DNA of 64,000 nucleotides from Allobosea sp. LC85 (GTDB lineage: Bacteria; Pseudomonadota; Alphaproteobacteria; Rhizobiales; Beijerinckiaceae). Of the stretch, positions 46,702 to 57,766 are shown one piece after another (the stretch's first letter is position 1; every line of letters starts with the position of its first letter). The stretch is from the NCBI RefSeq assembly GCF_000735605.1, contig NZ_JPKG01000006.1:62001-126000 (forward strand), read 5' to 3'. The notes under the pieces are model-generated. The model was not told the origin of the DNA. It saw only the letters and a list, made by a program, of their open reading frames with translations, and did not search any database. The position numbers and the translations under genes were made by a program.

Positions 46702-46929
46702 TCAATCACCGGGCTTCTTCTTGCCTGTGAGCAGGGCATAGATCGCCATGGCGTGGCCATGGCCGAGATCGAAATCCGATTTCAGCCAGTCCACGATCTG
46801 CCCTGCCTTGACGCCTGGCTTGAGCCTGCCCGCTTCCGAGAAACCCTTCGCGTCGGCAAGAACCTGCAGTTCTTCAGGCCCCTTGCCGGTCTTCTGCTTG
46901 ATCGTGTCGAGATAGGCCTGAAAGGACAT
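46702..46929 (-). CDS. DUF4287 domain protein
   Basis: A 75-residue protein with the DUF4287 pattern (YLDTIKQKTGKGPEEL, then KAGQIVDWLK and GHAMAIYALL). It resembles a small DNA- or peptide-binding helical domain, but its function is unknown. The ATG at 46929 has GAGGCG upstream; the ORF start at 47040 is not supported. It is separate from tadA by 159 bases. Confidence 0.86.
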   Translation of the reverse strand: MSFQAYLDTIKQKTGKGPEELQVLADAKGFSEAGRLKPGVKAGQIVDWLKSDFDLGHGHAMAIYALLTGKKKPGD

Positions 46930-47088
46930 TGCGCCTCGCGATGTTCGTTTGTCTGGACCAGAACCGTAGCGACGCCGGATCCATCCGCAGTCCCCGCGAG
47001 GGAGCATCGCGCCCAGGGGCATCGCGACGGTCGCGACCACCTGGCGCCATTGCCCTCCCCGAGGCGGGGCGGGCGCATAATCCGGCCC

Positions 47089-47550
47089 TTAACGCCGCGC
47101 CTTGAAGAACCCGCGCAACAGCTCCGCGGCCTCGCTTTCAGCGATGCCGCCATAGACATCCGGTGCATGGTGGCATGTCGGGCTGGAATAGAGCCGGACA
47201 CCATTCTCGACTGCGCCTCCCTTGGGATCGGGCGCGCCGAAATAGAGCCGCCTGATGCGGGCGAAGGAGATCGCGGCGGCGCACATCGGGCAGGGTTCGA
47301 GCGTGACGTAGAGATCGCAGCCGATCAGCCGTTCGCTGCCGATTTCTTCGCAGGCGCGCCGCAAGACCAGCATCTCCGCATGCGCGGTCGGGTCCTTCAG
47401 CTCGAGCGTGCGATTGCCGGCGCTGGCCAGGATGGTTCCGTCCCTGACGACGACGGCACCCACCGGCACCTCGCCCCGCGCGCCTGCCGCCCGGGCCTCC
47501 GCGAGGGCGAGATCCATCCCCTCCAGCTCGGCACGCTTCGATTGCAGCAT
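47089..47550 (-). CDS. tadA: tRNA-specific adenosine deaminase
   Basis: Zinc deaminase converting A34 to inosine in tRNA-Arg(ACG). The 153 residues contain the catalytic HAEM motif with its glutamate (DPTAHAEML) and the zinc-binding PCPMC. The ATG at 47550 follows AGAGG; another ATG at 47580 would add 10 residues. Much longer upstream extensions on this strand are antisense to the RluB repeats. It is divergent from the RluB-type gene. Confidence 0.95.
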   Translation of the reverse strand: MLQSKRAELEGMDLALAEARAAGARGEVPVGAVVVRDGTILASAGNRTLELKDPTAHAEMLVLRRACEEIGSERLIGCDLYVTLEPCPMCAAAISFARIRRLYFGAPDPKGGAVENGVRLYSSPTCHHAPDVYGGIAESEAAELLRGFFKARR

Positions 47551-47620
47551 GAAACCTCTGCTTTGGCGCTCGCGAGGCATGATACGCTCTGCTACAAGCG
47601 CCGGCTGTGCAGGAGCGATG

Positions 47621-49981
47621 ATGAGCGACGACAACAACCAGAAAAGCCGTGGTCCACGCAAGGGCGGTGGAGCTGGCGGCAAAGGCGGCGGGTTTGGCGG
47701 AGGCGACGGCAAAGGCCGTGGCCCGTCACGCGGTCGCCCACCTTCGGGCGGAGATCGCCCGCCATTCCGTGGCCGTTCCGGCGATGACAGGCCGCGCCGC
47801 GATGCCGGGAACGAGGGCGAACGCCCTGCCCGTCGCTTCGACAGGCCCGCAGGCCAGCGTGACGGCGCACCGCGTCCGCCGCGCGAGGGCGGCGAAAGGC
47901 CGTTCCGTTCCAGGACCGAGGGCGAACGCGCTCCATTTCGTGGTCGCTCGGGAGATGATCGCCCTTCGCACAGGACGTCCGAAGGCGGCGAACGCCCTGC
48001 CCGGCGCTTCGACAAGCCGGCCGGCCGGCGCGACGATGCCCCCCGCCCGCCGCGCGAGGGCGGCGAAAGGCCGTTCCGTTCCAGGACCGAGGGCGAACGC
48101 GCCCCATTTCGTGGTCGCTCGGGAGATGATCGCCCTTCGCACAGGACATCCGAAGGCGGCGAACGCCCCGCCCGGCGCTTCGACAAGCCGGCCGGCCGGC
48201 GCGACGATGCGCCGCGTCCGCCGCGCGAGGGTGGCGAAAGGCCGTTCCGTGCCCGCTCCGAGGGCGAGCGCAGCGCGAGCCGTCCGCCCCGCGAAGGCGC
48301 AGCCCCCCGCAGGAGCTTCGGCGCTCGGGATACTGGCGCACAACGCTTCGACAGGCCCCGCTCGGACCGGCACGACCGTCCCCGCGGCGAGGAACGGGCT
48401 CATCGTCCGCACCGCGAGGATGCCGAAGCCCAGGCGCCCGGCGCAGTCCTCCTGCCCTCGATCGAGCCGGAGCGCATCGCCAAGGTGATGGCGCGCGCCG
48501 GCGTCGCCTCGCGCCGCGATTGCGAGGCGATGATCGCCGAAGGCCGCGTCAGCGTGAACGGCAAGGTGATCGAAAGCCCGGCACTCGATGTCGGGCCGAG
48601 CGATGTGATCCTCGTCGATGGCGAGCCCTTGCCGGCGCGTGAGCGCACACGGCTCTGGCTCTATCACAAGCCCCGCGGGCTGGTGACGACGAACCATGAT
48701 CCCGAAGGTCGTCCGACCGTATTCGAGGCGTTACCGGAGGATCTGCCGCGCGTTCTCTCGATCGGCCGCCTCGACATCAACACCGAGGGGTTGCTGCTGC
48801 TGACCAATGACGGCGGACTTGCACGCGTGCTCGAGCTGCCGGAAACCGGCTGGCTCCGGCGCTATCGCGTGCGCGCCTTCGGCAGCATCACGCAGGACAA
48901 ACTCGACACGCTGCGCGACGGCGTCACCATCGACGGCATCAGCTACGGGCCCGTCCTGGCGCGCTTCGAACGCGAGCAGGGCTCGAACACCTGGCTCGTG
49001 GTCGATTTGCGCGAGGGCAAGAACCGCGAGGTCAAGACCGTCCTCGAGCATCTCGGCCTTGCCGTGAACCGGCTGATCCGGGTCTCCTTCGGGCCGTTCC
49101 AGCTCGGCGACCTGCCGGAGGGCGAAGTCGACGAGATCCGCTCCCGCGTGATCAAGGACCAGCTCGGTGAAGAGCTGATGGCCAAGGCCGGCGTCGATTT
49201 CGAGGCGCCGCGCCGCGATGAGCTGCCGGTGGCGCCTCGGCGCGCGCCTGCGGGCGAGGATCGCCCGCGTCGCCGCGAGGGCGGCGAGGAGCGCGGCGGG
49301 CGCAGCGGTGGACGTCCGGTTTCCCAGGACACCCGCAGCGAGAAGCCCTGGAAGCGCACGGTCTGGCGCGATGAGGAGGCCGAGCCGCAACGTGAGCGCC
49401 GCTCCGCCCCAAGACGTGGCGCAGATCCGAAGGAGGCGCGGCAGGCCCGCGAGGCGACCGGCCAGGTCGAGCGCAAGCGCGACAAGGCGATTGCCGATCC
49501 GAAGGGGCGGCGCGTGCTGGTCGAGCGTGTCAGCGCGCCGGCACGAGAGGAAGCTCCCGCCCGCCCGGCACGTGCCGAGCGTCCCGGGCCGGGTTCCCGC
49601 GGTCCGCGCTCGCAGGAACGCAGCAGTTCAGCCCGCAGCCTCGGCGAAAGGCCGCAGCGCCGTCCACGCGACGAGGGTGCCGGCGGGCATGATCGCGGCG
49701 ACGAGCGTCCCTGGCAGGAGCGCGCGGCACACGGCGAGCGCCCCGAGCGCGCGCCCCGGGAGGGACGCGAACGGCCAGCTCGCCCCTTTGCCGAGCGTCA
49801 GGGCGACGACCGTCCGCGCGGCCGCAGCTTCGGCGACAGGCCTGGCGGCGGCAGACCGTCCGGCGACCGTCCGCATGGACGTGGCGCTGGCGGCAAGTCC
49901 GGCGGCGGACGCCCCTTCGGCGGCAAGCCCGGCGGCAAGGGACCTCGTCCCGGTGGCGGTGGGCGCGGCAAGCGTGACTGA
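47621..49981 (+). CDS. RluB-type pseudouridine synthase with large arginine-rich extensions
   Basis: Pseudouridine synthase of the RsuA/RluB/RluE/RluF family, modifying 23S or 16S rRNA. An S4 RNA-binding domain (about residues 283-345) precedes the catalytic domain with D385 in IGRLDINTEGLLLLT. About 250 residues before and 200 after are low complexity, rich in R, G, P, D and E. The N-terminal part holds two nearly identical 57-residue repeats. Typical RluB is about 290 residues; this is 786. Start is ATG 47621 (or 47618) after AGGAG. Confidence 0.92.
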   Translation: MSDDNNQKSRGPRKGGGAGGKGGGFGGGDGKGRGPSRGRPPSGGDRPPFRGRSGDDRPRRDAGNEGERPARRFDRPAGQRDGAPRPPREGGERPFRSRTEGERAPFRGRSGDDRPSHRTSEGGERPARRFDKPAGRRDDAPRPPREGGERPFRSRTEGERAPFRGRSGDDRPSHRTSEGGERPARRFDKPAGRRDDAPRPPREGGERPFRARSEGERSASRPPREGAAPRRSFGARDTGAQRFDRPRSDRHDRPRGEERAHRPHREDAEAQAPGAVLLPSIEPERIAKVMARAGVASRRDCEAMIAEGRVSVNGKVIESPALDVGPSDVILVDGEPLPARERTRLWLYHKPRGLVTTNHDPEGRPTVFEALPEDLPRVLSIGRLDINTEGLLLLTNDGGLARVLELPETGWLRRYRVRAFGSITQDKLDTLRDGVTIDGISYGPVLARFEREQGSNTWLVVDLREGKNREVKTVLEHLGLAVNRLIRVSFGPFQLGDLPEGEVDEIRSRVIKDQLGEELMAKAGVDFEAPRRDELPVAPRRAPAGEDRPRRREGGEERGGRSGGRPVSQDTRSEKPWKRTVWRDEEAEPQRERRSAPRRGADPKEARQAREATGQVERKRDKAIADPKGRRVLVERVSAPAREEAPARPARAERPGPGSRGPRSQERSSSARSLGERPQRRPRDEGAGGHDRGDERPWQERAAHGERPERAPREGRERPARPFAERQGDDRPRGRSFGDRPGGGRPSGDRPHGRGAGGKSGGGRPFGGKPGGKGPRPGGGGRGKRD
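47888..48229 (+). repeat. Two tandem 171-bp repeats in the RluB N-terminus
   Basis: Copy 1 is 47888-48058 and copy 2 is 48059-48229; they differ at only a handful of bases. A third, shortened and diverged unit starts at 48230, and an older relative ends at 47887. Each full unit is 57 codons in frame. Confidence 0.93.
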
Positions 49982-49993
49982 GAGTAGCGCCTG

Positions 49994-50554
49994 ATGAGAA
50001 TCGTCGGCGGCCGCTTCGGCGGCCGGCCCTTGGCCGGCCCCAAGCCGGGTATCGGCACGATCCGCCCGACCTCCGACCGGTTGCGTGAATCGCTCTTCAA
50101 CGTGCTCGCCCACGCCTATGACGATGTGGTCGAGGGCGCGCGCGTGCTCGATCTCTTCGCCGGGACCGGCGCGATGGCGTTCGAGGCGCTCTCGCGCGGC
50201 GCCGGCTTTGCGCTGCTGGTCGATGACGGCACCGAGGCGCGCGGCCTGATCCGCGAGAACCAGATGGCGTTTGGGCTCGCCGGCCTGAGCCGCATCTTCC
50301 GCCGCGACGCGACCAAACTCGGCCCGATCGGGCCGATGGCGCCTTTCCAGCTCGTCTTTTGCGATCCGCCCTATCGCAAGAACCTGGGTGAGAAGGCACT
50401 CATCTCGGCACGCGATGGCGGCTGGCTCTCAGCTGGTGCGCTGATCGTGCTTGAGGAAGCGGCAGGGGTCGAGATCGCGCTGCCCGGCGAGTTCGAGGAG
50501 CTGGAGCGACGCGACTATGGCGAGACCCAGGTCTTGATCCTCCGGACCCCTTGA
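49994..50554 (+). CDS. rsmD: 16S rRNA (guanine(966)-N2)-methyltransferase
   Basis: SAM-dependent methyltransferase of 186 residues. The N-terminal MRIVGGRFGGRPL, the RPTSDRLRESLFNVL substrate motif, the SAM loop VLDLFAGTGAMAFEA and the catalytic CDPPY are all present. It follows the RluB-type gene after 12 bases, so rRNA-modification genes are grouped, and is convergent with mutL with a 5-base gap. Confidence 0.95.
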   Translation: MRIVGGRFGGRPLAGPKPGIGTIRPTSDRLRESLFNVLAHAYDDVVEGARVLDLFAGTGAMAFEALSRGAGFALLVDDGTEARGLIRENQMAFGLAGLSRIFRRDATKLGPIGPMAPFQLVFCDPPYRKNLGEKALISARDGGWLSAGALIVLEEAAGVEIALPGEFEELERRDYGETQVLILRTP

Positions 50555-50559
50555 GCGCC

Positions 50560-52362
<1,803 letters not shown>

Positions 52363-52405
52363 GCTGGGCCCGGCAAACAGGGAGCGGGGGCGGAGACCCG
52401 AATCG

Positions 52406-53728
52406 TCAACCGCGCCCTTCGGCAAGATAACGCTTGGCGAGGAGTTTCGCCTCTTCCACTGCCGGCTGATCGAACGGATCGACGCCCATGGCGTAGCCCG
52501 CCAGGATCGTCTCCAGCATGAAGTGCATCAGGATCTCGCCATGCACCGTCTCGTCGACCTGGTCGACATGGAGGCTGCGCACTGGGCGGCCGTTCTTGGC
52601 AAAGGTGTCGACCATGGCGACGCCTTGCGCCGCGACGAGATCGCCGATCGTCTTGCCGGCGAAACCGTCCTCGCCAATTGTCTTGGCCAGAGCGGAGTCG
52701 ATCCCCGGACCCTTGCCCTTGGTGCTGACGGTCAGAACGGTGAAGAACTTGTCCTTCGGCCCGGCGAGATAAAGCTGCTGCTGCGAATGCTGGTCGACGG
52801 GCCCAAGCGCGGCGACCGGCTGGGTGCCTTGTCCGTCCTTGCCGAGGCTCTCGGCCCAGAGCTGGACCCACCAGCGCGTCAACAGGGCAAGCTTGTCGGC
52901 ATAGGGCATCAGCACCGCGATGCCCTTGCCGGAGCGCATGGCGGCGAGGTGCAGAGCGGCGCCCAGCGCAGCCGGGACCTCGCGGACGCCCTTACCCGCC
53001 AGCAGGGGCGCAAGCGCCTTGGCCGCCCCCTTGCGCAAGGCTTCGATATCGAGGCCGAGGATAGCGGCCGGCAGCAGACCGCAATTGGTCAGGACCGAGT
53101 AGCGCCCACCCACGCCGGTATGATGGTCGAGGAAGGGCGTACCGAACGGCTCCAGCAGGGCGCGCAGCGGGTGCAGCTTGCCGGGCTTGGCCGGCTCGGA
53201 GAGGCCCTGGAAATGCGCGCCGATGTCGCTGTCGGAGATACCGGCTGCACGCAGCGCGGTGATCGCCGCGATGCACTGCAGCAAGGTTTCTCCGGTGCCC
53301 CCTGATTTGGAGATGGCCACGAATCTGGTCGACTTGAGCGGCAGTTTCGTCAGCAGGGAGGCGAACGTCTCAGGGTCGAGATTGTCGATGAAATGCACGC
53401 GCGGCGCGGGCGCGAAGCCCGACAGGCCGGCGATGCCGTAGCCCGCGAGTTGCGCCAGCGTCTGGCCGCCGAGGCTGGAGCCGCCCGTGCCGAGGATCAG
53501 AATATCGGTCGCGCCTTCATGCAGGCGCTTCGCGGCAGCATGGACCGGCGCCAGATCAGCCGTATCGGCCGGTAATCCCAGCAGGGGCAGCGACTTCGCG
53601 TCCGCTTCGCCCTTCAGCCGCGCCAGCGCAGGCGCGAGAGCGGCCAGCGCCTTCTCGAAGGCAGCATCGGGGATGCCGCCGGCGCCGACACCGGATTCGA
53701 GCGCGAGGTCGAAGCTTTGCTGCAGCAT
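52406..53728 (-). CDS. pgi: Glucose-6-phosphate isomerase (short form)
   Basis: Interconverts glucose-6-phosphate and fructose-6-phosphate. The 440 residues are shorter than the 549 of E. coli Pgi, but all key segments are present: [10 protein letters not shown] for phosphate, [21 protein letters not shown] with the catalytic glutamate, DQHSQQQ with the histidine and [14 protein letters not shown] with the lysine. The ATG at 53728 is chosen; the ORF extension to 53851 has no family character. It lies between mutL and an M16 gene. Confidence 0.93.
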   Translation of the reverse strand: MLQQSFDLALESGVGAGGIPDAAFEKALAALAPALARLKGEADAKSLPLLGLPADTADLAPVHAAAKRLHEGATDILILGTGGSSLGGQTLAQLAGYGIAGLSGFAPAPRVHFIDNLDPETFASLLTKLPLKSTRFVAISKSGGTGETLLQCIAAITALRAAGISDSDIGAHFQGLSEPAKPGKLHPLRALLEPFGTPFLDHHTGVGGRYSVLTNCGLLPAAILGLDIEALRKGAAKALAPLLAGKGVREVPAALGAALHLAAMRSGKGIAVLMPYADKLALLTRWWVQLWAESLGKDGQGTQPVAALGPVDQHSQQQLYLAGPKDKFFTVLTVSTKGKGPGIDSALAKTIGEDGFAGKTIGDLVAAQGVAMVDTFAKNGRPVRSLHVDQVDETVHGEILMHFMLETILAGYAMGVDPFDQPAVEEAKLLAKRYLAEGRG

Positions 53729-53780
53729 GGCCTGGTATCCATATTGGGTCGGTGGAAAAGCGGGTGGCGGTGCCGTGCCG

Positions 53781-55076
53781 TCAAACGAGGCCGACCGGCC
53801 GACCAACGGCCTGCACAAGCAGGCGCGGGTCGCCGAAGAGCCGCTGCGCAACGCGCTTGACGTCGTCGAGCGTCACGTCGGCGAAGAGTTGGTTGCGGTC
53901 GGCGAGGAACTCCGGCCCGAAGCCGTTCACCGCCAGGCCCAGCAGCTCGGCCGCGATCTTCGGCGAGGTATCGAAACGCAAGGGGTATGAGCCGATGATA
54001 TAGCGCTTGGCCTCTTCGACCTCGTGCTCGCTCGGTCCCTCGGAGGCGAGCTTCATCATCTCCTCGCGAATGACGGCGAGCGACTCGGCCGCACGGTCAT
54101 TGCGCGTCGCGGTGCCGCCAACCAGCAAGGCGCTCTCGCGCAGCGGCAGCAGGCTCGACGACACGCCATAGGCAAGGCCGCGCTTCTCGCGCACTTCAAG
54201 GAACAGGCGCGAGGTGAAGGCGGAGCCGCCCAGGATATGGTTCAACACGCTTGCGGTGATGAAATCCGGGTCACGGCGCATCAGGCCCGGGCCGACGAAG
54301 CGCAGCACGGTCTGCGGCACATCGAGATCGATGACATGCGTTTCACCAAGCCCCTGCACGGCAATGGGTTCGGCCGGGATCGATCGAGCGGAGCCGGTGG
54401 GGAGGGCAGCAAAGAGCTGATCGAGCCGCTGTGCCAATTCCTCCGCCGTGATGTCACCGACCACGACGATCTTGAGGCCGGCGCGGGTCAGCAACGCGCG
54501 CGAGAGTGTCTTTAATCCGGCCGGCTCCGTGCGCGAGACGCTGTCGATATCGCCCTTCTCCGGACGGCCATAGGCGTGGCCCGGATAGGCCGCCGCATAG
54601 AGTGCATTGCGGCAGAGTGTTTCAGGATTCTGCGCCTGACGCTGCAGGCCAGCGACGACCTGCGACTTCACGCGTTCCACGGCATCAGCGTCGAAGCGCG
54701 GCGCGTTCAGCGCCAGGGCCAACAGCGAGAACGCCTCGTCGCGATGACGCGACAGGGTCTGCAAATGGCCGTGGAAATCGTCGCGGCGGGCGTCGAAGCC
54801 GAGGCTGATGGCATGATCGGCAAGGCGGCCATGGAACGCTTCTGCGTCGAGATCGCCAGCCCCCTCATCGAGCAGACCCGAGACGAGATAGGCGCTACCG
54901 GCGGCATTGTCGGGATCGCGTGTCGCACCACCATCGAAAGCGAAATCGATCGCGATCAGCGGCAGGCTGTGTTCCTCGACCAGCCAGGCTTCGACTCCGG
55001 CGGTCGAGCGGACCTGCTGGACCGCCACAGAGGGGCCGGCAAGCGTGGAACCCGGGGTGGGGATGGGCGCGTTCAT
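53781..55076 (-). CDS. M16 family protein lacking the zinc motif (inactive partner)
   Basis: A 431-residue protein with both M16 lobes, including the second-lobe GGSAFTSRLFLEVREKRGLAYG. The HxxEH zinc site is replaced by SGLLDEGAGD, so it should not be proteolytic. It follows the active M16 gene after 58 bases and probably forms the alpha/beta-type heterodimer with it. There is no clear signal peptide. Confidence 0.9.
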   Translation of the reverse strand: MNAPIPTPGSTLAGPSVAVQQVRSTAGVEAWLVEEHSLPLIAIDFAFDGGATRDPDNAAGSAYLVSGLLDEGAGDLDAEAFHGRLADHAISLGFDARRDDFHGHLQTLSRHRDEAFSLLALALNAPRFDADAVERVKSQVVAGLQRQAQNPETLCRNALYAAAYPGHAYGRPEKGDIDSVSRTEPAGLKTLSRALLTRAGLKIVVVGDITAEELAQRLDQLFAALPTGSARSIPAEPIAVQGLGETHVIDLDVPQTVLRFVGPGLMRRDPDFITASVLNHILGGSAFTSRLFLEVREKRGLAYGVSSSLLPLRESALLVGGTATRNDRAAESLAVIREEMMKLASEGPSEHEVEEAKRYIIGSYPLRFDTSPKIAAELLGLAVNGFGPEFLADRNQLFADVTLDDVKRVAQRLFGDPRLLVQAVGRPVGLV

Positions 55077-55134
55077 GTCGCTTCCTGACGGTGGGATGGT
55101 GTCACCCCACCCGCATGAGAAAGGGGGCGCGGGC

Positions 55135-56427
55135 TCAAGCTGCCGGCAAGAGCAGCCCGGTGACCGAACGGTCGGGCCGCAGATAGCGGCGCGCTGCCTC
55201 GATCACGGCCTCGCGGGTGACGGCTTCGATCCGATCCGGCCAGGCCAGGACGTCCTCGACGGTTTCGCCGACGGCCAGCGAGGCGCCGAAGATACGAGCG
55301 AGCGAAGACTGGCTGTCTCGGGCGAAGATCGTCTCCGCCACCAGCCGCGTGCGAGCGCGGCTCAACTCGACATCGCTCGGCCCATCGGCCAGGAAAGCTG
55401 CCAGCGCTGCATCGAGGCCAGCCTCCAGCGCGGCCATGTCGATGCCCGGGCGTGGGCTCGTCGACATCTGAAAGGCGGCGCGATCGACCATCGAGCCCAT
55501 GAAATAGGCGCTGGCACCGGCCGCGAGTTCCTGCTCGACGCAAAGCTGGCGATAGAGCCGCGAGGTGGTGCCGCCACCGAGGATATCGGCCACCAGTTCG
55601 AGCGCGAACGCCTCGCTTCGATCGCCGCTGAGATAGGTCGGCGTCAACCAGCCGCGCCGCAGCGACGGCTGGCGCACACGCGGATCGCTCAGTGAGACCC
55701 GGCGGGCCGCGCGCGGGGTGGGCTCGGCCGGGCGCTTGCGCACCGGCGCCTGTCCGCCCGCCGCGATCTGGCCATAGGTGGCCTCGGCAAGCGTGCGCAC
55801 CTCGTCGAGATCGGTATCGCCGGCGACGACCAGGATCGCGTTCTCCGGCGTGTAGAAGCGCTGGTAGTAGGTGAAGGCGTCGTCGCGCGTCAGGCCTTCG
55901 ATCTCGTGCTCCCAGCCGATGATCGGCGTGCCATAGGGATGATGCACGAAGAGCGCGGAGGAGAACTCCTCGCCCAACTGTGCCGCCGGGTCCGCGTCGA
56001 CGCGCATGCGCCGCTCCTCGAGCACGACATCGCGCTCGGGCCCGACCACGCTCTCGTCGAAGGCGAGGCCGGTCATCCGGTCGGCCTCGTAGTCCATCAT
56101 GGCGCGCAGATGCTCCTTCGGCACGCGCTGGAAATAGGCGGTGTAGTCGAAGGAGGTGAAGGCGTTCTCCTGGCCGCCATAGCCCGCGACGATCTTGGAG
56201 AACTCGCCGGCGGGCCAGCGCGCCGTGCCCTTGAACATCAGGTGCTCGAGGAAATGCGCGATGCCGGACTTGCCGGCCGGATCATCCGCCGAGCCGTTGC
56301 GGTACCAGACCATATGCGTGACGACCGGCGCGCGCCTGTCGGGCACGACCACAACGTCAAGCCCGTTGGCGAGCCGGAAGGCTTCGACTGGAACCGACAA
56401 GCGTGCAGTCGGAGTATGAACCGTCAT
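55135..56427 (-). CDS. M16 family zinc metallopeptidase (catalytic partner)
   Basis: A 430-residue protease with the intact inverted zinc motif HFLEH (H58-H62) in GIAHFLEHLMFKGT and the glutamate helix near ERDVVLEERR. The second lobe has GGGTTSRLYRQL. It pairs with the zinc-less M16 gene downstream; together they resemble the alpha/beta organisation of processing peptidases. The substrate is unknown. Confidence 0.93.
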   Translation of the reverse strand: MTVHTPTARLSVPVEAFRLANGLDVVVVPDRRAPVVTHMVWYRNGSADDPAGKSGIAHFLEHLMFKGTARWPAGEFSKIVAGYGGQENAFTSFDYTAYFQRVPKEHLRAMMDYEADRMTGLAFDESVVGPERDVVLEERRMRVDADPAAQLGEEFSSALFVHHPYGTPIIGWEHEIEGLTRDDAFTYYQRFYTPENAILVVAGDTDLDEVRTLAEATYGQIAAGGQAPVRKRPAEPTPRAARRVSLSDPRVRQPSLRRGWLTPTYLSGDRSEAFALELVADILGGGTTSRLYRQLCVEQELAAGASAYFMGSMVDRAAFQMSTSPRPGIDMAALEAGLDAALAAFLADGPSDVELSRARTRLVAETIFARDSQSSLARIFGASLAVGETVEDVLAWPDRIEAVTREAVIEAARRYLRPDRSVTGLLLPAA

Positions 56428-56528
56428 TGCAGGGTGGCACCTTCGCGGCAGGAGTGACCTTCGATATAGGCGCGATTACGCTCCGCGCCAGCGCGCGGCG
56501 CTCGCCATCACGGTGTCGCAGCGAAGGG

Positions 56529-57191
56529 TCAGGGTGTGCTCGGCGACGGCAGACCCTGCACGAATTCCTTCTGGCCCGTGCTGTTGGTGTCTTCACGCGG
56601 CCCCGACCGACCGGGCCCAAGCGGCGCCGTACCAGCCGGCTTGCGGTAGCCGGTCGGCGGATCGGTCAGCAATCGCCGCTGCGGCTCCTGACCGTGAACC
56701 AGGTTCGAGGTGTCGGTCGCAGCCTGGCGCGCCGCCATTTCACGGCCGGCGCGGATCGGGCCGATATTTTCCTCGAAGGTCTTGCTCTGGGTCACGGGTG
56801 GCGTCTGAGCCTGTCCGCCACCGCTCACGCGGCCGCGACGCAGTTCCTGCTGGCTGAGCAGCGGGGTCTGGTTCAGCTTGTATCTCTCGCGCTCCGTCGC
56901 CGGAACCAGCGCGTCCTTGGCCTCCGCACGGCGGGCTGCAACATCGGGATCATTCGGCCATGCAGCGGTACGCTGCGAGGCCGGATCCTGCGGGCGCGGC
57001 AAGGCGGAAGACGGCGGCACGACCAGCGGCGGGCGCTGGCGATACTCGATATCGGGCCCCTCCCCCGGCATCAGTCCAAAGGTCCGCATGGCGTTCTGGA
57101 AAAACATGCCTTCCTGAGCCGAGGCGGGAAGCGCGACCGCGATCATGCTCCCAGCGAGCAGGATGCGGATTGCGCGAGCGCGATGGGCCAT
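56529..57191 (-). CDS. Exported proline-rich protein, DUF3035-like
   Basis: A 220-residue secreted protein. The signal peptide ends in LPASA (about residue 24), and the mature part shows RPPLVVPPSSALPRPQ, the pattern I associate with DUF3035 proteins encoded near lspA and M16 genes in alphaproteobacteria. Some DUF3035 proteins are outer-membrane lipoproteins of the BAM complex; this one has no lipobox cysteine. The rest is low complexity and proline rich. The ATG at 57191 is preferred to 57281. Confidence 0.65.
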   Translation of the reverse strand: MAHRARAIRILLAGSMIAVALPASAQEGMFFQNAMRTFGLMPGEGPDIEYRQRPPLVVPPSSALPRPQDPASQRTAAWPNDPDVAARRAEAKDALVPATERERYKLNQTPLLSQQELRRGRVSGGGQAQTPPVTQSKTFEENIGPIRAGREMAARQAATDTSNLVHGQEPQRRLLTDPPTGYRKPAGTAPLGPGRSGPREDTNSTGQKEFVQGLPSPSTP

Positions 57192-57277
57192 CTCAAAACC
57201 TCCGTGAAGGAACCTGCGTTCCTGTCCGTGTTTCGCCGTGTTGCGCCAAGGGAAGGGCAAAAGCATGGCGACGCGCC

Positions 57278-57766
57278 TCAAGCCTGTGCAGACTTTGAGG
57301 CGTCAGGGCGGAAGGACTCATACAGGAGACCGAGCACACCGACAACGATAGCCGCATCGGCAATGTTGAAGATGTACCAGCTGAAGCTGCCATAATGCAG
57401 GTGAACGAAGTCGACGACGGCGCCGTACACAGCCCGATCGACGCCGTTACCAAGCGCGCCGCCGACGATGAGCGCGAGACTTGCGACCGTCAGCCGGTCT
57501 GTCGCCCGCCACATCCAGCGGCTGAGCCAGATGGCGGCGACGACCGACAGCAGCACCAGAAGCCAGGGCCCGAGATTGCCCTCCTGCTGGAACAGCCCAT
57601 AGGAGATGCCGCGGTTCCAGGCCAGCACGATGGTCATGAAGGGCGTCAGCTCGTAGGGGCCGGTTTCGCCGAGCTGCAAGCCAAACACCAGCCAGAGCTT
57701 CAGCGCCTGGTCCAGTACGAAGACCAGCGCGACGATCCAGATCCCGAAGCGGCGCAGCGACGTCAT
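57278..57766 (-). CDS. lspA: Lipoprotein signal peptidase (signal peptidase II)
   Basis: Aspartic membrane protease cleaving prolipoproteins. The 162 residues have four helices, with the first catalytic aspartate D110 in [10 protein letters not shown] and the second D137 in FNIADAAIV. It overlaps the ileS stop by four bases, the classical ileS-lspA coupling. Confidence 0.96.
   Translation of the reverse strand: MTSLRRFGIWIVALVFVLDQALKLWLVFGLQLGETGPYELTPFMTIVLAWNRGISYGLFQQEGNLGPWLLVLLSVVAAIWLSRWMWRATDRLTVASLALIVGGALGNGVDRAVYGAVVDFVHLHYGSFSWYIFNIADAAIVVGVLGLLYESFRPDASKSAQA

Noticed and set aside
47408..47620. Upstream extension of the RluB-type gene
   Set aside because: It overlaps tadA in antisense and lacks a ribosome site; AGGAG precedes the ATG at 47618/47621.
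46552..47787. 411-codon plus-strand frame
   Set aside because: It crosses repeat copy 3 and lies opposite DUF4287 and tadA, which have family motifs.
47551..48186. Upstream extension of tadA by about 210 codons with repeats
   Set aside because: It is the antisense reading of the RluB repeats; TadA family proteins start near 47550, where an AGAGG ribosome site exists.
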